Shown here: piece by piece, positions 1 through 7,596 of the stretch
How the letters are laid out: each line of letters begins with the position of its first letter
Numbering within the stretch: the first letter of the stretch is position 1
NCBI GenBank assembly: GCA_017940265.1
Contig: JAGAYY010000053.1
Location: forward strand, 1-34,279
DNA from: Bacilli bacterium
Lineage (GTDB): Bacteria > Bacillota_I > Bacilli_A > RFN20 > CAG-826
Reading direction: 5' to 3'
DNA length: 34,279 bases
Translations under genes and position numbers: made by a program
The notes under the pieces: generated by a model
Databases searched by the model: none
The model's input: only the letters and a program-made list of their open reading frames with translations
Told to the model about the DNA's origin: nothing

Positions 1-579
1 GTCATTAATCATTTCTTTCTTCCTAAGAATCTTAAAAAGATTCGTTCTTCCAATACCAGGAAGCGCAAGGGTATCAGCAATTTCTTTCATAGAGAGCAAA
101 CTTTTAGATCCTTTCATGGCGCGATATTTAACAGCGTCTTCTGATAAAAAATCCACCACTTTATCCGATACAGCTTCAATAAATGTATCGTCATTTACTA
201 ATTCATCCACCGTAGCAGCTGGCAAATTCTTGTTTTCAACCACAGCAAAGAATTTAGCTTTAATCCAATCTTTGATATCTAATGCAGATGGAAAGGTGCT
301 TCCAATACATAAATCATAGAAGCCACGAGAATCGATAAATGTCATTTCTCTCATTTGACCATGGGACCTGACGTAGAATTTTTCTACACCAGCTTCCTTT
401 GTGACGTGATACTTTATAGCATTTCTTGAGTTTACATATCCTAACGCTTCACAAACATCAAGACCACAGAGCCATACTTGACCATCGACTTCAATATTTC
501 TGATATTTCCAAAATCAGGGTTGTAGTTATCAACTGCAACAATTTCGTTTTTGTTTGTTTGAATTATATTGGTGTTCAT
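1..579 (-). CDS. Phage antirepressor, Bro-N plus start of KilAC domain (partial, C-terminus outside window)
   Basis: The reading frame is open for 193 codons from an ATG at 579 to the window edge, so the 3' end is missing. GGAGG at 587-591 sits 7 nt before the ATG. Residues about 20-115 look like a Bro-N domain (VDGQVWLCGLDVCEALGY, then a MTFIDSRGFYDLCIGS stretch). From about residue 150 the helix-turn-helix-like stretch SLLSMKEIADTLALPGIGRT followed by LFKILRKK resembles the KilAC/ANT domain. Such proteins are known in temperate phages as DNA-binding antirepressors that counter the CI repressor. The gene is the third of a leftward early operon, its Shine-Dalgarno overlapping the stop of the recombinase gene. 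The domain call rests on motif recall, not a search. Confidence 0.8.
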   Translation of the reverse strand, partial: MNTNIIQTNKNEIVAVDNYNPDFGNIRNIEVDGQVWLCGLDVCEALGYVNSRNAIKYHVTKEAGVEKFYVRSHGQMREMTFIDSRGFYDLCIGSTFPSALDIKDWIKAKFFAVVENKNLPAATVDELVNDDTFIEAVSDKVVDFLSEDAVKYRAMKGSKSLLSMKEIADTLALPGIGRTNLFKILRKKEMIND

Positions 580-590
580 CGTTATACCTC

Positions 591-1508
591 CTATTTAATA
601 AATAATTTTGATGAAATAATTAATTCCGAATCGTTTTCTTCTCTTTTTAGAGAATGGTTATATATTTGAGTGGTACTAATATCTCTATGGCGAAGGACTT
701 GTTGTGCTTCTTCTAGAGAACCACCACTTCTAAGGATCTCGCTACAGACAAAATGCCTAAGCGAATGAGCGGTCATATTTCTATCTTCTAAACCAGCTTC
801 AAATAAGAAATTTTTAATGATTTCTCTAATGGATCTAGTTCTTATTGGATTGCCATATGAATTATTGCCATGCGTTATAAATAACGGTGAATAATCATCT
901 CTTCTATGTGCTAGATAAGTTTCAATGATGTCATAGACTTCATCCGATAATTTGACATATTCGGATTTATCATCTCTTCCTTTGCCTCGTACATAGAGGA
1001 TATGGGTATCATTAATGAAAGATAAATCGTCAATTTCCGCTCTTTCGACTTCTATGGTTCTTAGGCCAGTTGTGGCAATAAGCGACAATATCGCATAATT
1101 ACGATATGCTTCTAAAGAATCATAGGATTTTGCTTTAGCGATATTAATGAGAAGAGAGACATCATTAACATTTAAGACATCTCTCCTCATCACTCTAGTG
1201 GTTTTCATGGAATTGATGCCCACCGAAATATCGGGATAAATCTCATTACGGGCTAAGTAATGGAAGAATCCACGTAAGACCACTATCGCTTTTTGAATCG
1301 ATACAGGGGCAAGTGTCTTTGATAAATATTCTTTATATTCGATGATATTCCTACTTTTTGGCGTTTCGAGATATCTACCTTTCAAATATTCAGAAAACTT
1401 AATCAATATTGTCCTATATGATTGTTTAGTGATAGGTGATCTATCTAAATCCTGAATAAAGGATTCGATTTCATTTTTAAAGAATGGAGAATAATCAGTC
1501 GTCATCAT
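591..1508 (-). CDS. Tyrosine recombinase / phage-type integrase
   Basis: A 305-residue protein with an N-terminal SAM-like DNA-binding part (about 8-100) and a C-terminal catalytic domain. All expected catalytic residues are visible: Arg150 in TTGLRTIEV, Lys176 in RGKGRD, His248 and Arg251 in AHSLRH, His274 in LRHRDIS, and the nucleophile Tyr283 in TTQIYNH. Length and layout match XerC/XerD-like and phage integrases, which cut and rejoin DNA through a 3'-phosphotyrosine. The start (ATG 1508 or the adjacent ATG 1505) overlaps the end of the upstream HTH gene, implying translational coupling; only a weak AAAGAA precedes it. It lies inside the early operon, not at the element edge, so it may be an invertase or resolvase rather than the main integrase. 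Confidence 0.9.
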   Translation of the reverse strand: MMTTDYSPFFKNEIESFIQDLDRSPITKQSYRTILIKFSEYLKGRYLETPKSRNIIEYKEYLSKTLAPVSIQKAIVVLRGFFHYLARNEIYPDISVGINSMKTTRVMRRDVLNVNDVSLLINIAKAKSYDSLEAYRNYAILSLIATTGLRTIEVERAEIDDLSFINDTHILYVRGKGRDDKSEYVKLSDEVYDIIETYLAHRRDDYSPLFITHGNNSYGNPIRTRSIREIIKNFLFEAGLEDRNMTAHSLRHFVCSEILRSGGSLEEAQQVLRHRDISTTQIYNHSLKREENDSELIISSKLFIK

Positions 1509-1746
1509 ATTGTTCTTTCATTCTTTGTAACTTGTTTTGATACTTCTCTTCTAATTGATAAATATCTTCAAGGGAAATATCTAATGTGTGCGCTATGCGA
1601 CCCATAATAACTAAAGAGACTTTGCCACCACGAGAGCCGTTTTCTAATCTGGCGTAATGTTGAAACGACATACCAGATTCACGCGCTACTCTGCGTTGGC
1701 TGTAGTCTTTTTTATTTCTCAGGTCAACCAAGTAACTTCTAATCAT
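1495..1746 (-). CDS. Small XRE-family HTH regulator (Cro-like position)
   Basis: I take the ATG at 1746 because AGGAGG lies 7 nt upstream; a 12-residue upstream extension lacks such a site. The 83-residue product has one XRE helix-turn-helix (about residues 4-60): a YSQRRVARESGMSF helix pair, then HYARLENGSRGG, ending with LDISLEDIYQLEEKY. The acidic/polar tail is short. It is the first gene of the leftward operon, divergent from the longer repressor at 1984, which is the place of Cro or an early regulator in temperate phages. It probably binds the intervening control region. The residues giving DNA specificity cannot be assigned from sequence alone. Confidence 0.85.
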   Translation of the reverse strand: MIRSYLVDLRNKKDYSQRRVARESGMSFQHYARLENGSRGGKVSLVIMGRIAHTLDISLEDIYQLEEKYQNKLQRMKEQYDDD

Positions 1747-1983
1747 TTGTCTACCTCCTATTTGATTTGTTTTTAAACGCAATTCTCTTGCAATTAAATG
1801 TTAAAATAAGAAAAATGATTTATGAATATTCTAAAATTAAAAACTAAAAAAGGTTGATTATTAAGAAATGATAATATTATATATAATATTAAGTCTTACA
1901 TTTTTTATTTAGTCAACCAATTTGTTTATTGATTTTAAATCTTAACTGCAGTTTAATTAATGTATAAAGGTGGTTTTATTGGT
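1747..1983. promoter_or_regulatory. Divergent lysogeny control region with operator-like palindromes
   Basis: This 237-bp, very AT-rich gap separates the leftward HTH gene from the rightward repressor. A perfect 20-bp palindrome at 1872-1891 contains TATAAT on both strands. It is flanked by an inverted pair, GGTTGA at 1852-1857 and TCAACC at 1913-1918. Read inward, the similarity extends about 20 bp on each side (GGTTGAYTA, A-rich, AAATG). A second palindrome, AACTGCAGTT, lies at 1944-1953 before the repressor start. The layout fits divergent promoters with paired repressor operators; binding is inferred. Confidence 0.55.
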
Positions 1984-2889
1984 ATGGAATACTCTGTTGA
2001 TTATTCAAAAATGAATTTAAAAGAATTCCTTGATTTATATAAAGTTGCTTCTCCAGAGCAAAAAGAAGAAATGGATCACTTCACAGATGAAATTTGGCCA
2101 AAAGAATCTCGAGAAAAACTAGCTGCAGCAATGATAGATTTGAAGGAAAAGATTACCGGTGTTAAAAATAATTTAGAAGCTTCTGGCATTTTTGATGCTC
2201 TAACAAAAGCTCTTAGAGAAACAGGTGACAACAAAGGAATATATAGCGGCCTGGCAATCAAAAAATACTGCAGGATTAGAGAAATATCTGAAAAAAGATT
2301 GTGCAACATGTTAGATATTGATAAATCAACATTATATAAATACGAAAAGGGAATAATAGATGTCCCAGCAACGAAATTAATACAAATATCTGAAATATTA
2401 AATGTTTCTACCGATTTATTATTAAAAAGAAAAAAGAGGGAATTAAAACTAGGCTATTTAGGCAATAACGTGCCTTTATATGAATATAACTATAAGAAGC
2501 AAGAAATCATCACATCGAACGTTTCATATGCCTTGGATCAGAATTTAAAAAACTTTAAAGAGAGAATTCAAGTAATCAAATACGAAAAGCCAATACACGA
2601 ACTTGGACTACCAAGAAATTCAATTCTTTTCATTGTTGATAAAAAACAAATTGATTTAGATGCCGAACTTCCTAGTGATTTTGGTGCTTTTATTGAGGAG
2701 AAAGACAAAACCGGAAAGGTAACTGAGCAATATTTCTCATATATCCAAAAGATAGTCGGTAAAGATAAAGATTATTCATCTGCAGTTAATTATAATTTTG
2801 AAAAAGATGGCAGAACCTATACATGTGGTGTCGGTAAATTAAAAGAAATGCTTTCTAAAATAATATTGAAAGCAGTTGTCGATTTTTAA
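1984..2889 (+). CDS. CI-like HTH repressor
   Basis: The ATG at 1984 is preferred because AAAGGTGG lies about 11 nt upstream; an in-frame ATG at 1960 adds eight residues but has no ribosome-binding site. The product is 301 residues. Residues about 8-80 are charged and helical. An XRE helix-turn-helix follows at roughly 85-150 (EISEKRLCNMLDIDKSTLY, then YEKGIIDVPATKLIQISEIL and NVSTDLLL). The C-terminal half is mixed alpha/beta with a LGLPRNSILFIVDKK stretch that recalls an S24/LexA-like fold, but I cannot place a Ser/Lys protease dyad. Position opposite an early operon and before a serine recombinase suggests the lysogeny repressor. The HTH is firm; the C-terminal domain is not. Confidence 0.75.
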   Translation: MEYSVDYSKMNLKEFLDLYKVASPEQKEEMDHFTDEIWPKESREKLAAAMIDLKEKITGVKNNLEASGIFDALTKALRETGDNKGIYSGLAIKKYCRIREISEKRLCNMLDIDKSTLYKYEKGIIDVPATKLIQISEILNVSTDLLLKRKKRELKLGYLGNNVPLYEYNYKKQEIITSNVSYALDQNLKNFKERIQVIKYEKPIHELGLPRNSILFIVDKKQIDLDAELPSDFGAFIEEKDKTGKVTEQYFSYIQKIVGKDKDYSSAVNYNFEKDGRTYTCGVGKLKEMLSKIILKAVVDF

Positions 2890-2973
2890 ATTGTCACCAC
2901 TAGGTGTCTTACCAAACAATAATATCTCTGCTACATTATAAGTGGCGTTCGAGATTATATCTCTTTAAATGAT

Positions 2974-3003
2974 ATTCCTACACTTCGGTGGAGGAATTTT
3001 TTT
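2974..3003 (+). terminator. Intrinsic-terminator-like hairpin overlapping a ribosome-binding site
   Basis: The arms ATTCCTACAC (2974-2983) and GTGGAGGAAT (2988-2997) pair at nine of ten positions across a TTCG tetraloop, followed by seven T residues ending at 3003. The GGAGG in the 3' arm (2990-2994) is also the Shine-Dalgarno of the ORF starting at 3004. It could end the repressor transcript and hide the site on any readthrough RNA. Confidence 0.75.
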
Positions 3004-3135
3004 ATGGATCAATATAATCGCTCATCATTAATAAATTTAGTTATTAAAGACATGTTACCAATGTCAATTTTTAACGTTGAAACAGTAGACATATCCGTTG
3101 ATATTATCACTCATAAGAGTGATATATGTATGTAG
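3004..3135 (+). CDS. Small 43-residue ORF before the serine recombinase
   Basis: The frame runs from ATG 3004 to TAG 3133-3135. GGAGG lies 9 nt upstream, within the hairpin at 2974-3003. The stop falls inside the AGGAGG of the recombinase gene, so the two are packed as a translationally coupled pair. The product is mostly hydrophobic and polar with no recognisable motif (starts MDQYNRSSLINLVIKDMLPM, ends HKSDICM). I do not recognise a family. It could be a leader peptide controlling recombinase expression or a small recombination directionality factor; both are guesses from position. Too short for codon use to prove it is translated. Confidence 0.55.
   Translation: MDQYNRSSLINLVIKDMLPMSIFNVETVDISVDIITHKSDICM
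3105..3124 (+). promoter_or_regulatory. Hairpin/operator-like inverted repeat before recombinase RBS
   Basis: TATCACTC (3105-3112) and GAGTGATA (3117-3124) form a perfect 8-bp inverted repeat around ATAA, ending 9 nt before the recombinase Shine-Dalgarno (3134-3139). It could be an mRNA hairpin or a protein-binding site. Confidence 0.45.
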
Positions 3136-3146
3136 GAGGTTTCAAT

Positions 3147-4883
3147 ATGGAAAGACAAGTGCAAATTATCGCTCCACGAGTGAAATTGAAAATACTATGT
3201 GGTAACAACCCATATCTAGCGCATCAGAAACGTGTCGCGGCTTATTGCCGTGTTTCCAGTGATAAAGATGAACAACAAAACAGTTTTGATAACCAGGTCG
3301 ACGAATGGAAGAAAAGACTAGAAAGTGATCCAAGTGTTATTTTTGTTGGAATATACGCTGATGAAGGTATAAGTGGCACCTCTGAAGAAGGAAGAGCGGA
3401 ATTTCAAAGAATGATAAATGACGCAAGGTCTGGAAAGATTGATAAGATTGTCACTAAATCAATATCTAGGTTTGCTAGAAACGTTGCTGATTCCATTAAT
3501 ATTGCTAGAGAATTAAAAACCATTGGAGTGGAAATATATTTTGATAATGAACATATATCGACATTAGACCCATCTAGCGAGATGATGTTCACTTTAAACG
3601 CGATTATGGCACAAGAAGAATCCAGGCATATTTCTGATAATGTTAAATGGACTTTTAACAAGAATAAGAAAGAAGGAATTCCAATGATTCCAAGTAATTT
3701 ATTGGGTTACAAAAGGGATCCAAATAATCCTAAGAACCTAGTAATTATTCCTGAAGAAGCTGAAATTGTTAAATTGATATTCAAACTTTATACTGATGAA
3801 GTTGGCACGAATGAAATATGCCGCATTCTTGAAAAAAAAGGCTGTCTCACTTCTAGAGGCAAAACTAAATGGTATAACACCACTGTTGAAGGAATAATAA
3901 CCAACGAGAAATACTGTGGTGACCTCTTACTTCAAAAAAGCGTTACCATTGATTTCTTAAAACATAAAAGAGTCAAAAATGACGGCTTAGAAGAACAAAT
4001 CTATATCAAAAACAATCATGAACCGATTGTGGATAGAGATACATGGGATAAGGCACAACTTATCTTAGATAGAAACAGAAACCGTTTTAGAGGAGAAAAC
4101 AAAGATTCTCATAAATACGCTTCTAAATATCCATTAAGCGGAATGATTATTTGTCTAAATTGTGGTGATACATTTAAAAGAAGGCATTGGACTCAAGGAT
4201 ATCCTGAACCAAGAATTGTTTTTCAATGTTCAGGTTATGTTGGAGGCGAACCAAGTCAAAGATGTCCATCAAAAGCCATAAGCGAAGATATATTATTAAA
4301 AACAACGTGTGAAGTTATTAATAAGATTTATCTAAATAAAGGTACGGCTTATAACAAAGTTATCGCTAATATCAGAAAATACCATGATGAAGACGTTCTT
4401 CAACAGCAAATGGATGAAGCCTACGCTGACCAAAGAATTATTGAATCTGAAATTGATGACATTATTAAAAAGAAGCAATCCACTACTGATGATGTTGAAA
4501 AAATTATTTTGGATAGGCAATATCGTGAAAGGGTTATCGAATATCAACGATTAAATAAATTGATATTTGATTTGTCACAAAAACAGCAAGATGCTCAATA
4601 TGCCAAACTAAGAATCAAAAAGATGGGCGAAACATTAAAAGGAGAAAAATTGACTCCAGAAACATTAACTAAGCCTATCGTTGAAGCATTTATACAATCC
4701 ATCATTGTGATTAACAAAAGAGAGGTTGTATTTGTTCTCCCAAATAGTGAAAAAGCTAATTACATGGCCATCAAAGAGAAAAGACATGATTTGATTAATA
4801 AAGAAATCATTGATGATGGAGATGTTAAATTAGATAGACACTTTAGACCAGAATTCCTTCATTATAAAGTCGTGATGATGTAA
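3147..4883 (+). CDS. Large serine recombinase / integrase
   Basis: The ATG at 3147 is chosen for AGGAGG at 3134-3139, giving 578 residues. The N-terminal resolvase domain (about 30-170) holds the catalytic serine in YCRVSS (Ser37), the ADEGISGTS loop, and the arginines of ISRFARN (Arg108, Arg111). A recombinase domain follows (about 175-300, NLLGYKRDP, then NEICRILEKKG). The zinc ribbon has Cys336, Cys339, Cys361 and Cys373. A long coiled coil lies at about 405-500 and a short C-terminal domain ends the protein. This is the standard architecture of phage and ICE integrases that recombine attP and attB with no host factor. It sits at the element edge next to a repressor, the usual place for the integrase. 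All key residues are present. Confidence 0.95.
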   Translation: MERQVQIIAPRVKLKILCGNNPYLAHQKRVAAYCRVSSDKDEQQNSFDNQVDEWKKRLESDPSVIFVGIYADEGISGTSEEGRAEFQRMINDARSGKIDKIVTKSISRFARNVADSINIARELKTIGVEIYFDNEHISTLDPSSEMMFTLNAIMAQEESRHISDNVKWTFNKNKKEGIPMIPSNLLGYKRDPNNPKNLVIIPEEAEIVKLIFKLYTDEVGTNEICRILEKKGCLTSRGKTKWYNTTVEGIITNEKYCGDLLLQKSVTIDFLKHKRVKNDGLEEQIYIKNNHEPIVDRDTWDKAQLILDRNRNRFRGENKDSHKYASKYPLSGMIICLNCGDTFKRRHWTQGYPEPRIVFQCSGYVGGEPSQRCPSKAISEDILLKTTCEVINKIYLNKGTAYNKVIANIRKYHDEDVLQQQMDEAYADQRIIESEIDDIIKKKQSTTDDVEKIILDRQYRERVIEYQRLNKLIFDLSQKQQDAQYAKLRIKKMGETLKGEKLTPETLTKPIVEAFIQSIIVINKREVVFVLPNSEKANYMAIKEKRHDLINKEIIDDGDVKLDRHFRPEFLHYKVVMM

Positions 4884-4887
4884 TAAA

Positions 4888-4926
4888 ATCCACAAGCCTA
4901 TAACACAGGAATGTGGTTTTTATTTT
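4888..4926 (+). terminator. Probable intrinsic terminator after serine recombinase
   Basis: CCACA at 4890-4894 pairs with TGTGG at 4912-4916, with a possible inner CCT/AGG pairing, followed by a T-rich run at 4917-4926. It lies just after the recombinase stop codon. The stem is imperfect, so confidence is moderate. Confidence 0.55.
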
Positions 4927-5041
4927 GCTTAAAAGACATGTTATCAGCCGCAACGGTAAAATTATGGAACTATCAATTTTTGTTTTAACAAAAGAAGCTG
5001 CACATATCACAGTCTCTCAAATCGTTAAAAATGATGGATAA
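4904..5041 (+). pseudogene. Coding-like 3' remnant next to the recombinase (possible interrupted host gene)
   Basis: One frame is open from the stop at 4901-4903 to TAA at 5039-5041. From about 4931 it reads like the C-terminal end of a protein (KRHVISRNGKIMELSIFVL, then TKEAAHITVSQIVKNDG). The only in-frame ATG (4964) has no Shine-Dalgarno, so it is not a convincing free-standing gene. A serine integrase often leaves the 3' part of its target gene beside attR. I infer, weakly, that this is such a remnant. I do not recognise the parent protein. Confidence 0.3.
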
Positions 5042-5056
5042 TTCGCTTAAAAACCA

Positions 5057-6403
5057 CTATTTTTTATCTTTTAAGTACAAGCCAACGATTGTCTCCACGT
5101 GTGCAGTCATTGGGAACATATCAACAGGTTGAACATAGTTCACTTCATACATACTAGATAGATATTGGATATCTCTTGCTAATGTTTCTGGATTACATGA
5201 AACATAGACTATTTTCTTAATACGTTTATTCATCACTGTTGATAAGAATGTCTCATCACTACCGCTTCTAGGTGGATCCATAATCAAAACATCAATATCA
5301 CCGTCATATTTAGTGATGAATTCACCAGCATCAGCACAGTGGAATTCAATATTATCAATATTATTTCTTTTTGCGTTCTCTATAGCGTTTTTATGCGCAC
5401 TCTTGTTTATTTCTACAGAGATAACCTTTTTAGCGTTTCTCGCGGCTATTAGGCCAATTGTTCCAACACCACTATAGGCATCAAGAACTACTTCTTTTTT
5501 ATTGAAATCAATTAAATTAAGCGCGGAGGCATATAGTTTTTCTACCTGTATTGGGTTTACTTGGAAGAAACTAGCGGCACTAATCTCAAAAGACAAACCT
5601 AAAATATCATCTTTAATATGACCTGGACCATATAAGACTTTTTCTTGATTACCTAATATCACATTAGTGTGTCTAGAATTAACGTTTTCCACGATTGTGG
5701 TTATTTCAGGATGTCTATTAACTAATTCATTAATGAAATTCCTTTGTCCAGGGAAGTTCATTTGAGTGGTGACTAAAACCACCATTAGTTCATCATAATG
5801 ATAACTAGTTCTAATAAGAACATATCTTAAGATACCTTTACCACTATCTTCGTTATAGCAAGGGATATTCATTTCTTCTAAAAGTAATTTGATATCCCAT
5901 AAGATAGGCGCGGCTCTTTTATCTTCAATCGCACATTCTTTAATCGGCATAATGATATGAGTGTTTTCTTTATAGAAACCAAACTTCACTTTACCATTTC
6001 TATCCTTATTAAAAGGTACTTGAATCTTATTACGATAGTTATATGGTTCATCCATACCTAAGCATGGTAAAACTTCTTGTTTAACATGAGCGATTCTTGT
6101 TAAAGCTTCTTTAACTCTTTTAGTTTTATATTTTAACTGTGCTTTATAGTCTAATTGTTGATATTGGCAGCCCCCACACGATGTACAAATCTTACATCTT
6201 GGTTGGATTCTATCTTTAGATAAGTTATAGAGTTTCTTAACTTTACCAAAATACACTCCTGCGCGGTGATATAGTATTTCAACATCCGCTTTTTCACCAG
6301 GGAAAATGCCATCGCAAAAGATTACATCTTTCCCGTTTTTAATAACGCCTTTTCCTTCGCTAGAAATATCGACACATGAACAATTTGTAATAATCTTTTG
6401 CAT
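5057..6403 (-). CDS. rlmD: 23S rRNA (uracil-5-)-methyltransferase, RlmD/RlmCD (RumA/TrmA) family
   Basis: A 448-residue SAM-dependent enzyme that makes 5-methyluridine in rRNA. A TRAM RNA-binding domain occupies about 1-60. Iron-sulfur type cysteines lie in CKICTSCGGCQYQ (70-82), with a further Cys in PIKECAIED. The SAM motif is VLDAYSGVGTIGL, then DPPRSG, the catalytic Cys403 in YVSCNPETLARD, and the base Glu437 in TAHVET. Length matches Gram-positive RlmD/RlmCD. Which uracils are modified (747, 1939, or both) cannot be told from sequence, so the symbol is by family. The start has no clear Shine-Dalgarno, but the N-terminus fits the TRAM fold. It is convergent with the phage element. Confidence 0.9.
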   Translation of the reverse strand: MQKIITNCSCVDISSEGKGVIKNGKDVIFCDGIFPGEKADVEILYHRAGVYFGKVKKLYNLSKDRIQPRCKICTSCGGCQYQQLDYKAQLKYKTKRVKEALTRIAHVKQEVLPCLGMDEPYNYRNKIQVPFNKDRNGKVKFGFYKENTHIIMPIKECAIEDKRAAPILWDIKLLLEEMNIPCYNEDSGKGILRYVLIRTSYHYDELMVVLVTTQMNFPGQRNFINELVNRHPEITTIVENVNSRHTNVILGNQEKVLYGPGHIKDDILGLSFEISAASFFQVNPIQVEKLYASALNLIDFNKKEVVLDAYSGVGTIGLIAARNAKKVISVEINKSAHKNAIENAKRNNIDNIEFHCADAGEFITKYDGDIDVLIMDPPRSGSDETFLSTVMNKRIKKIVYVSCNPETLARDIQYLSSMYEVNYVQPVDMFPMTAHVETIVGLYLKDKK

Positions 6404-6436
6404 AGCGATATTTATATTAAAACAAAGATACAGGAA

Positions 6437-6656
6437 TTAGATAACAATTTTTGTTAATATGGACAATTTCATCGCACATACACATGTCTCTAAACGCTTG
6501 GCTTGTCTATCATCAAAGCTTACATAATGGCGGTTGTTTTCTTTAATGTGGTTTAGCATAGTATTTACCAGCTTGCCTTTGACCACAAACCATAACAACT
6601 GGATATTCTTTGCTTGTTTAGATAATTGCTTCTTCAATGTTTCGTTTAATATACAT
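6437..6656 (-). pseudogene. Degenerate AAA_14/DUF4143 ATPase gene remnant
   Basis: The original start appears to be ATG 6656 behind GGAG (6664-6667), reading MYIKRNIEEAII before an in-frame TAA at 6618-6620. The same frame then resumes as YPVVMVCGQRQAGK, a Walker A start. At about 6563-6567 two bases seem lost, and the next frame continues as TMLNHIKENNRHYVSFDDRQ before dissolving into unrelated sequence. The pieces line up with the intact ATPase at 30694 (PVVMVCGQRQTGKS, then KYVTFDDAKA). So this is a nonsense-, frameshift- and deletion-damaged copy of that family. Its promoter and leader are also shared with the 30694 gene. Confidence 0.8.
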
Positions 6657-6688
6657 AAAATTCTCCGAGAAATCTAAAGTCTAATTTT

Positions 6689-6716
6689 ATTTTGCTCGCA
6701 TTTTTCATGCTTTCAA
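6689..6716 (-). promoter_or_regulatory. Relic promoter of the ATPase pseudogene
   Basis: On the minus strand TTGAAA (6716-6711) is followed after 16 bp by CAAAAT (6694-6689). The stretch from here to the start codon (AAAATAAA, TAGACTTTAGA, CTCGGAG) closely matches the region upstream of the intact gene at 30694. Confidence 0.5.
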
Positions 6717-6724
6717 TTATATGT

Positions 6725-6753
6725 TTGTTATATGTTTGTTTTTTCTTTATAAT
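6725..6753 (+). promoter_or_regulatory. SigA-type promoter for the 240-residue lipoprotein
   Basis: TTGTTA at 6725-6730, a 17-bp spacer, and a perfect TATAAT at 6748-6753, about 50 bp before the start codon at 6806. Confidence 0.65.
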
Positions 6754-6805
6754 TTATCCGGTGTTTTGAATAAATCAAAACATCATTAGAAAAGGAAACC
6801 ATCAT

Positions 6806-7528
6806 ATGAAATTATCAAAAGTTTTATTGCTCGCTAGTGCATTGCTCTTAGTGGCTTGTAATTCAAACAATATTACAAGCAGTAATACACCTGCTAGCAC
6901 TGTTATATCTTCAAGTGTAGATTCAAGTGAAGAAAGTAGTTCTACAACAAGTGAATCCACAAGTTCCGCTAATGCTTCAAGCATTGAATCAAGTTCATCC
7001 AGTAATTCTAATATTAGTTCTTCAGAGACACCAGTTGCTGATAAAACGTTAACAATTAACTTATTTAATCCAACATGTGGTTCAGTAAGTACAGAAGCAT
7101 TAGACGCTAAACTATTGGAATATATCAATCAAGAAGCAGGAACAACATTTGTCAGCGCTATTAAGAACACAAGCTGCCAAATCATCAATGACGCTCCTAA
7201 TAAAGGCAATAAAGTCTTAGTCATTGGTTTTGCTAGTTCTCAAGGTTCATTAGAATTCACATTTGCAGAGACTATCAAATCCATCACTATTACTGCTCAA
7301 ACATATCATAAACCATATAAGGATTATGCCACTGGCAACACCATTCCTAATGTTGATGCTAATTCAGTGTTATATGTCGACACTAATACCATTGATTTAA
7401 AGCCAGTTAACGGAGAACCAGTAGAAAAAGAATATATTGAAGAACTTAATGCAAAGACTCTTAAACTCACCAATAGCGGTGAAGAAAAGAGCAGAGTCTT
7501 TATCAAATCATTAACGTTTGTTTATTAG
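6806..7528 (+). CDS. Ser-rich lipoprotein of unknown function
   Basis: The ATG at 6806 follows AGGAAA and its own promoter. The 240-residue product starts with a lipoprotein signal peptide whose lipobox is LLVAC, so it should be lipidated and anchored outside the membrane. A Ser/Thr/Asn-rich linker runs from about 20 to 75. The rest is beta-rich, with alternating hydrophobics (LTINLFNPTCGSVS, then SITITAQTYHKPY, ending SRVFIKSLTFVY), resembling an extracellular beta-sandwich. Two Cys (in NPTCG and NTSCQ) might form a disulfide. No catalytic motif was found. It is convergent with another Ser-rich lipoprotein, sharing a terminator. A binding or surface role is inferred only. Confidence 0.75.
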   Translation: MKLSKVLLLASALLLVACNSNNITSSNTPASTVISSSVDSSEESSSTTSESTSSANASSIESSSSSNSNISSSETPVADKTLTINLFNPTCGSVSTEALDAKLLEYINQEAGTTFVSAIKNTSCQIINDAPNKGNKVLVIGFASSQGSLEFTFAETIKSITITAQTYHKPYKDYATGNTIPNVDANSVLYVDTNTIDLKPVNGEPVEKEYIEELNAKTLKLTNSGEEKSRVFIKSLTFVY

Positions 7529-7543
7529 TCTATATTAGATATG

Positions 7544-7577
7544 AAAAGAGTGATCCGTTTTGTGGACCACTCTTTTT
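7544..7577. terminator. Bidirectional intrinsic terminator
   Basis: AAAAGAGTGATCC (7544-7556) pairs with GGACCACTCTTTT (7564-7576) around GTTTTGT, with one A-C mismatch. It has T residues on the plus side and A residues before the stem, so it can end both the lipoprotein gene from the left and the 802-residue gene from the right. Confidence 0.85.
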
Positions 7578-7596
7578 GTTTGTTTTGTTAAGTTAA

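Noticed and set aside
3046-4943. A 12-bp direct repeat AAAGACATGTTA at 3046-3057 and 4932-4943, bracketing the serine recombinase.
   Set aside because: It could be an att core or remnant, but 12 bp in AT-rich DNA is short and excision between the copies would remove only the recombinase. I have no target-site logic to support it.
6802-7128. A 108-codon frame antisense to the first lipoprotein.
   Set aside because: It mirrors the Ser-rich linker codons of the real gene in the opposite strand and has no ribosome site.
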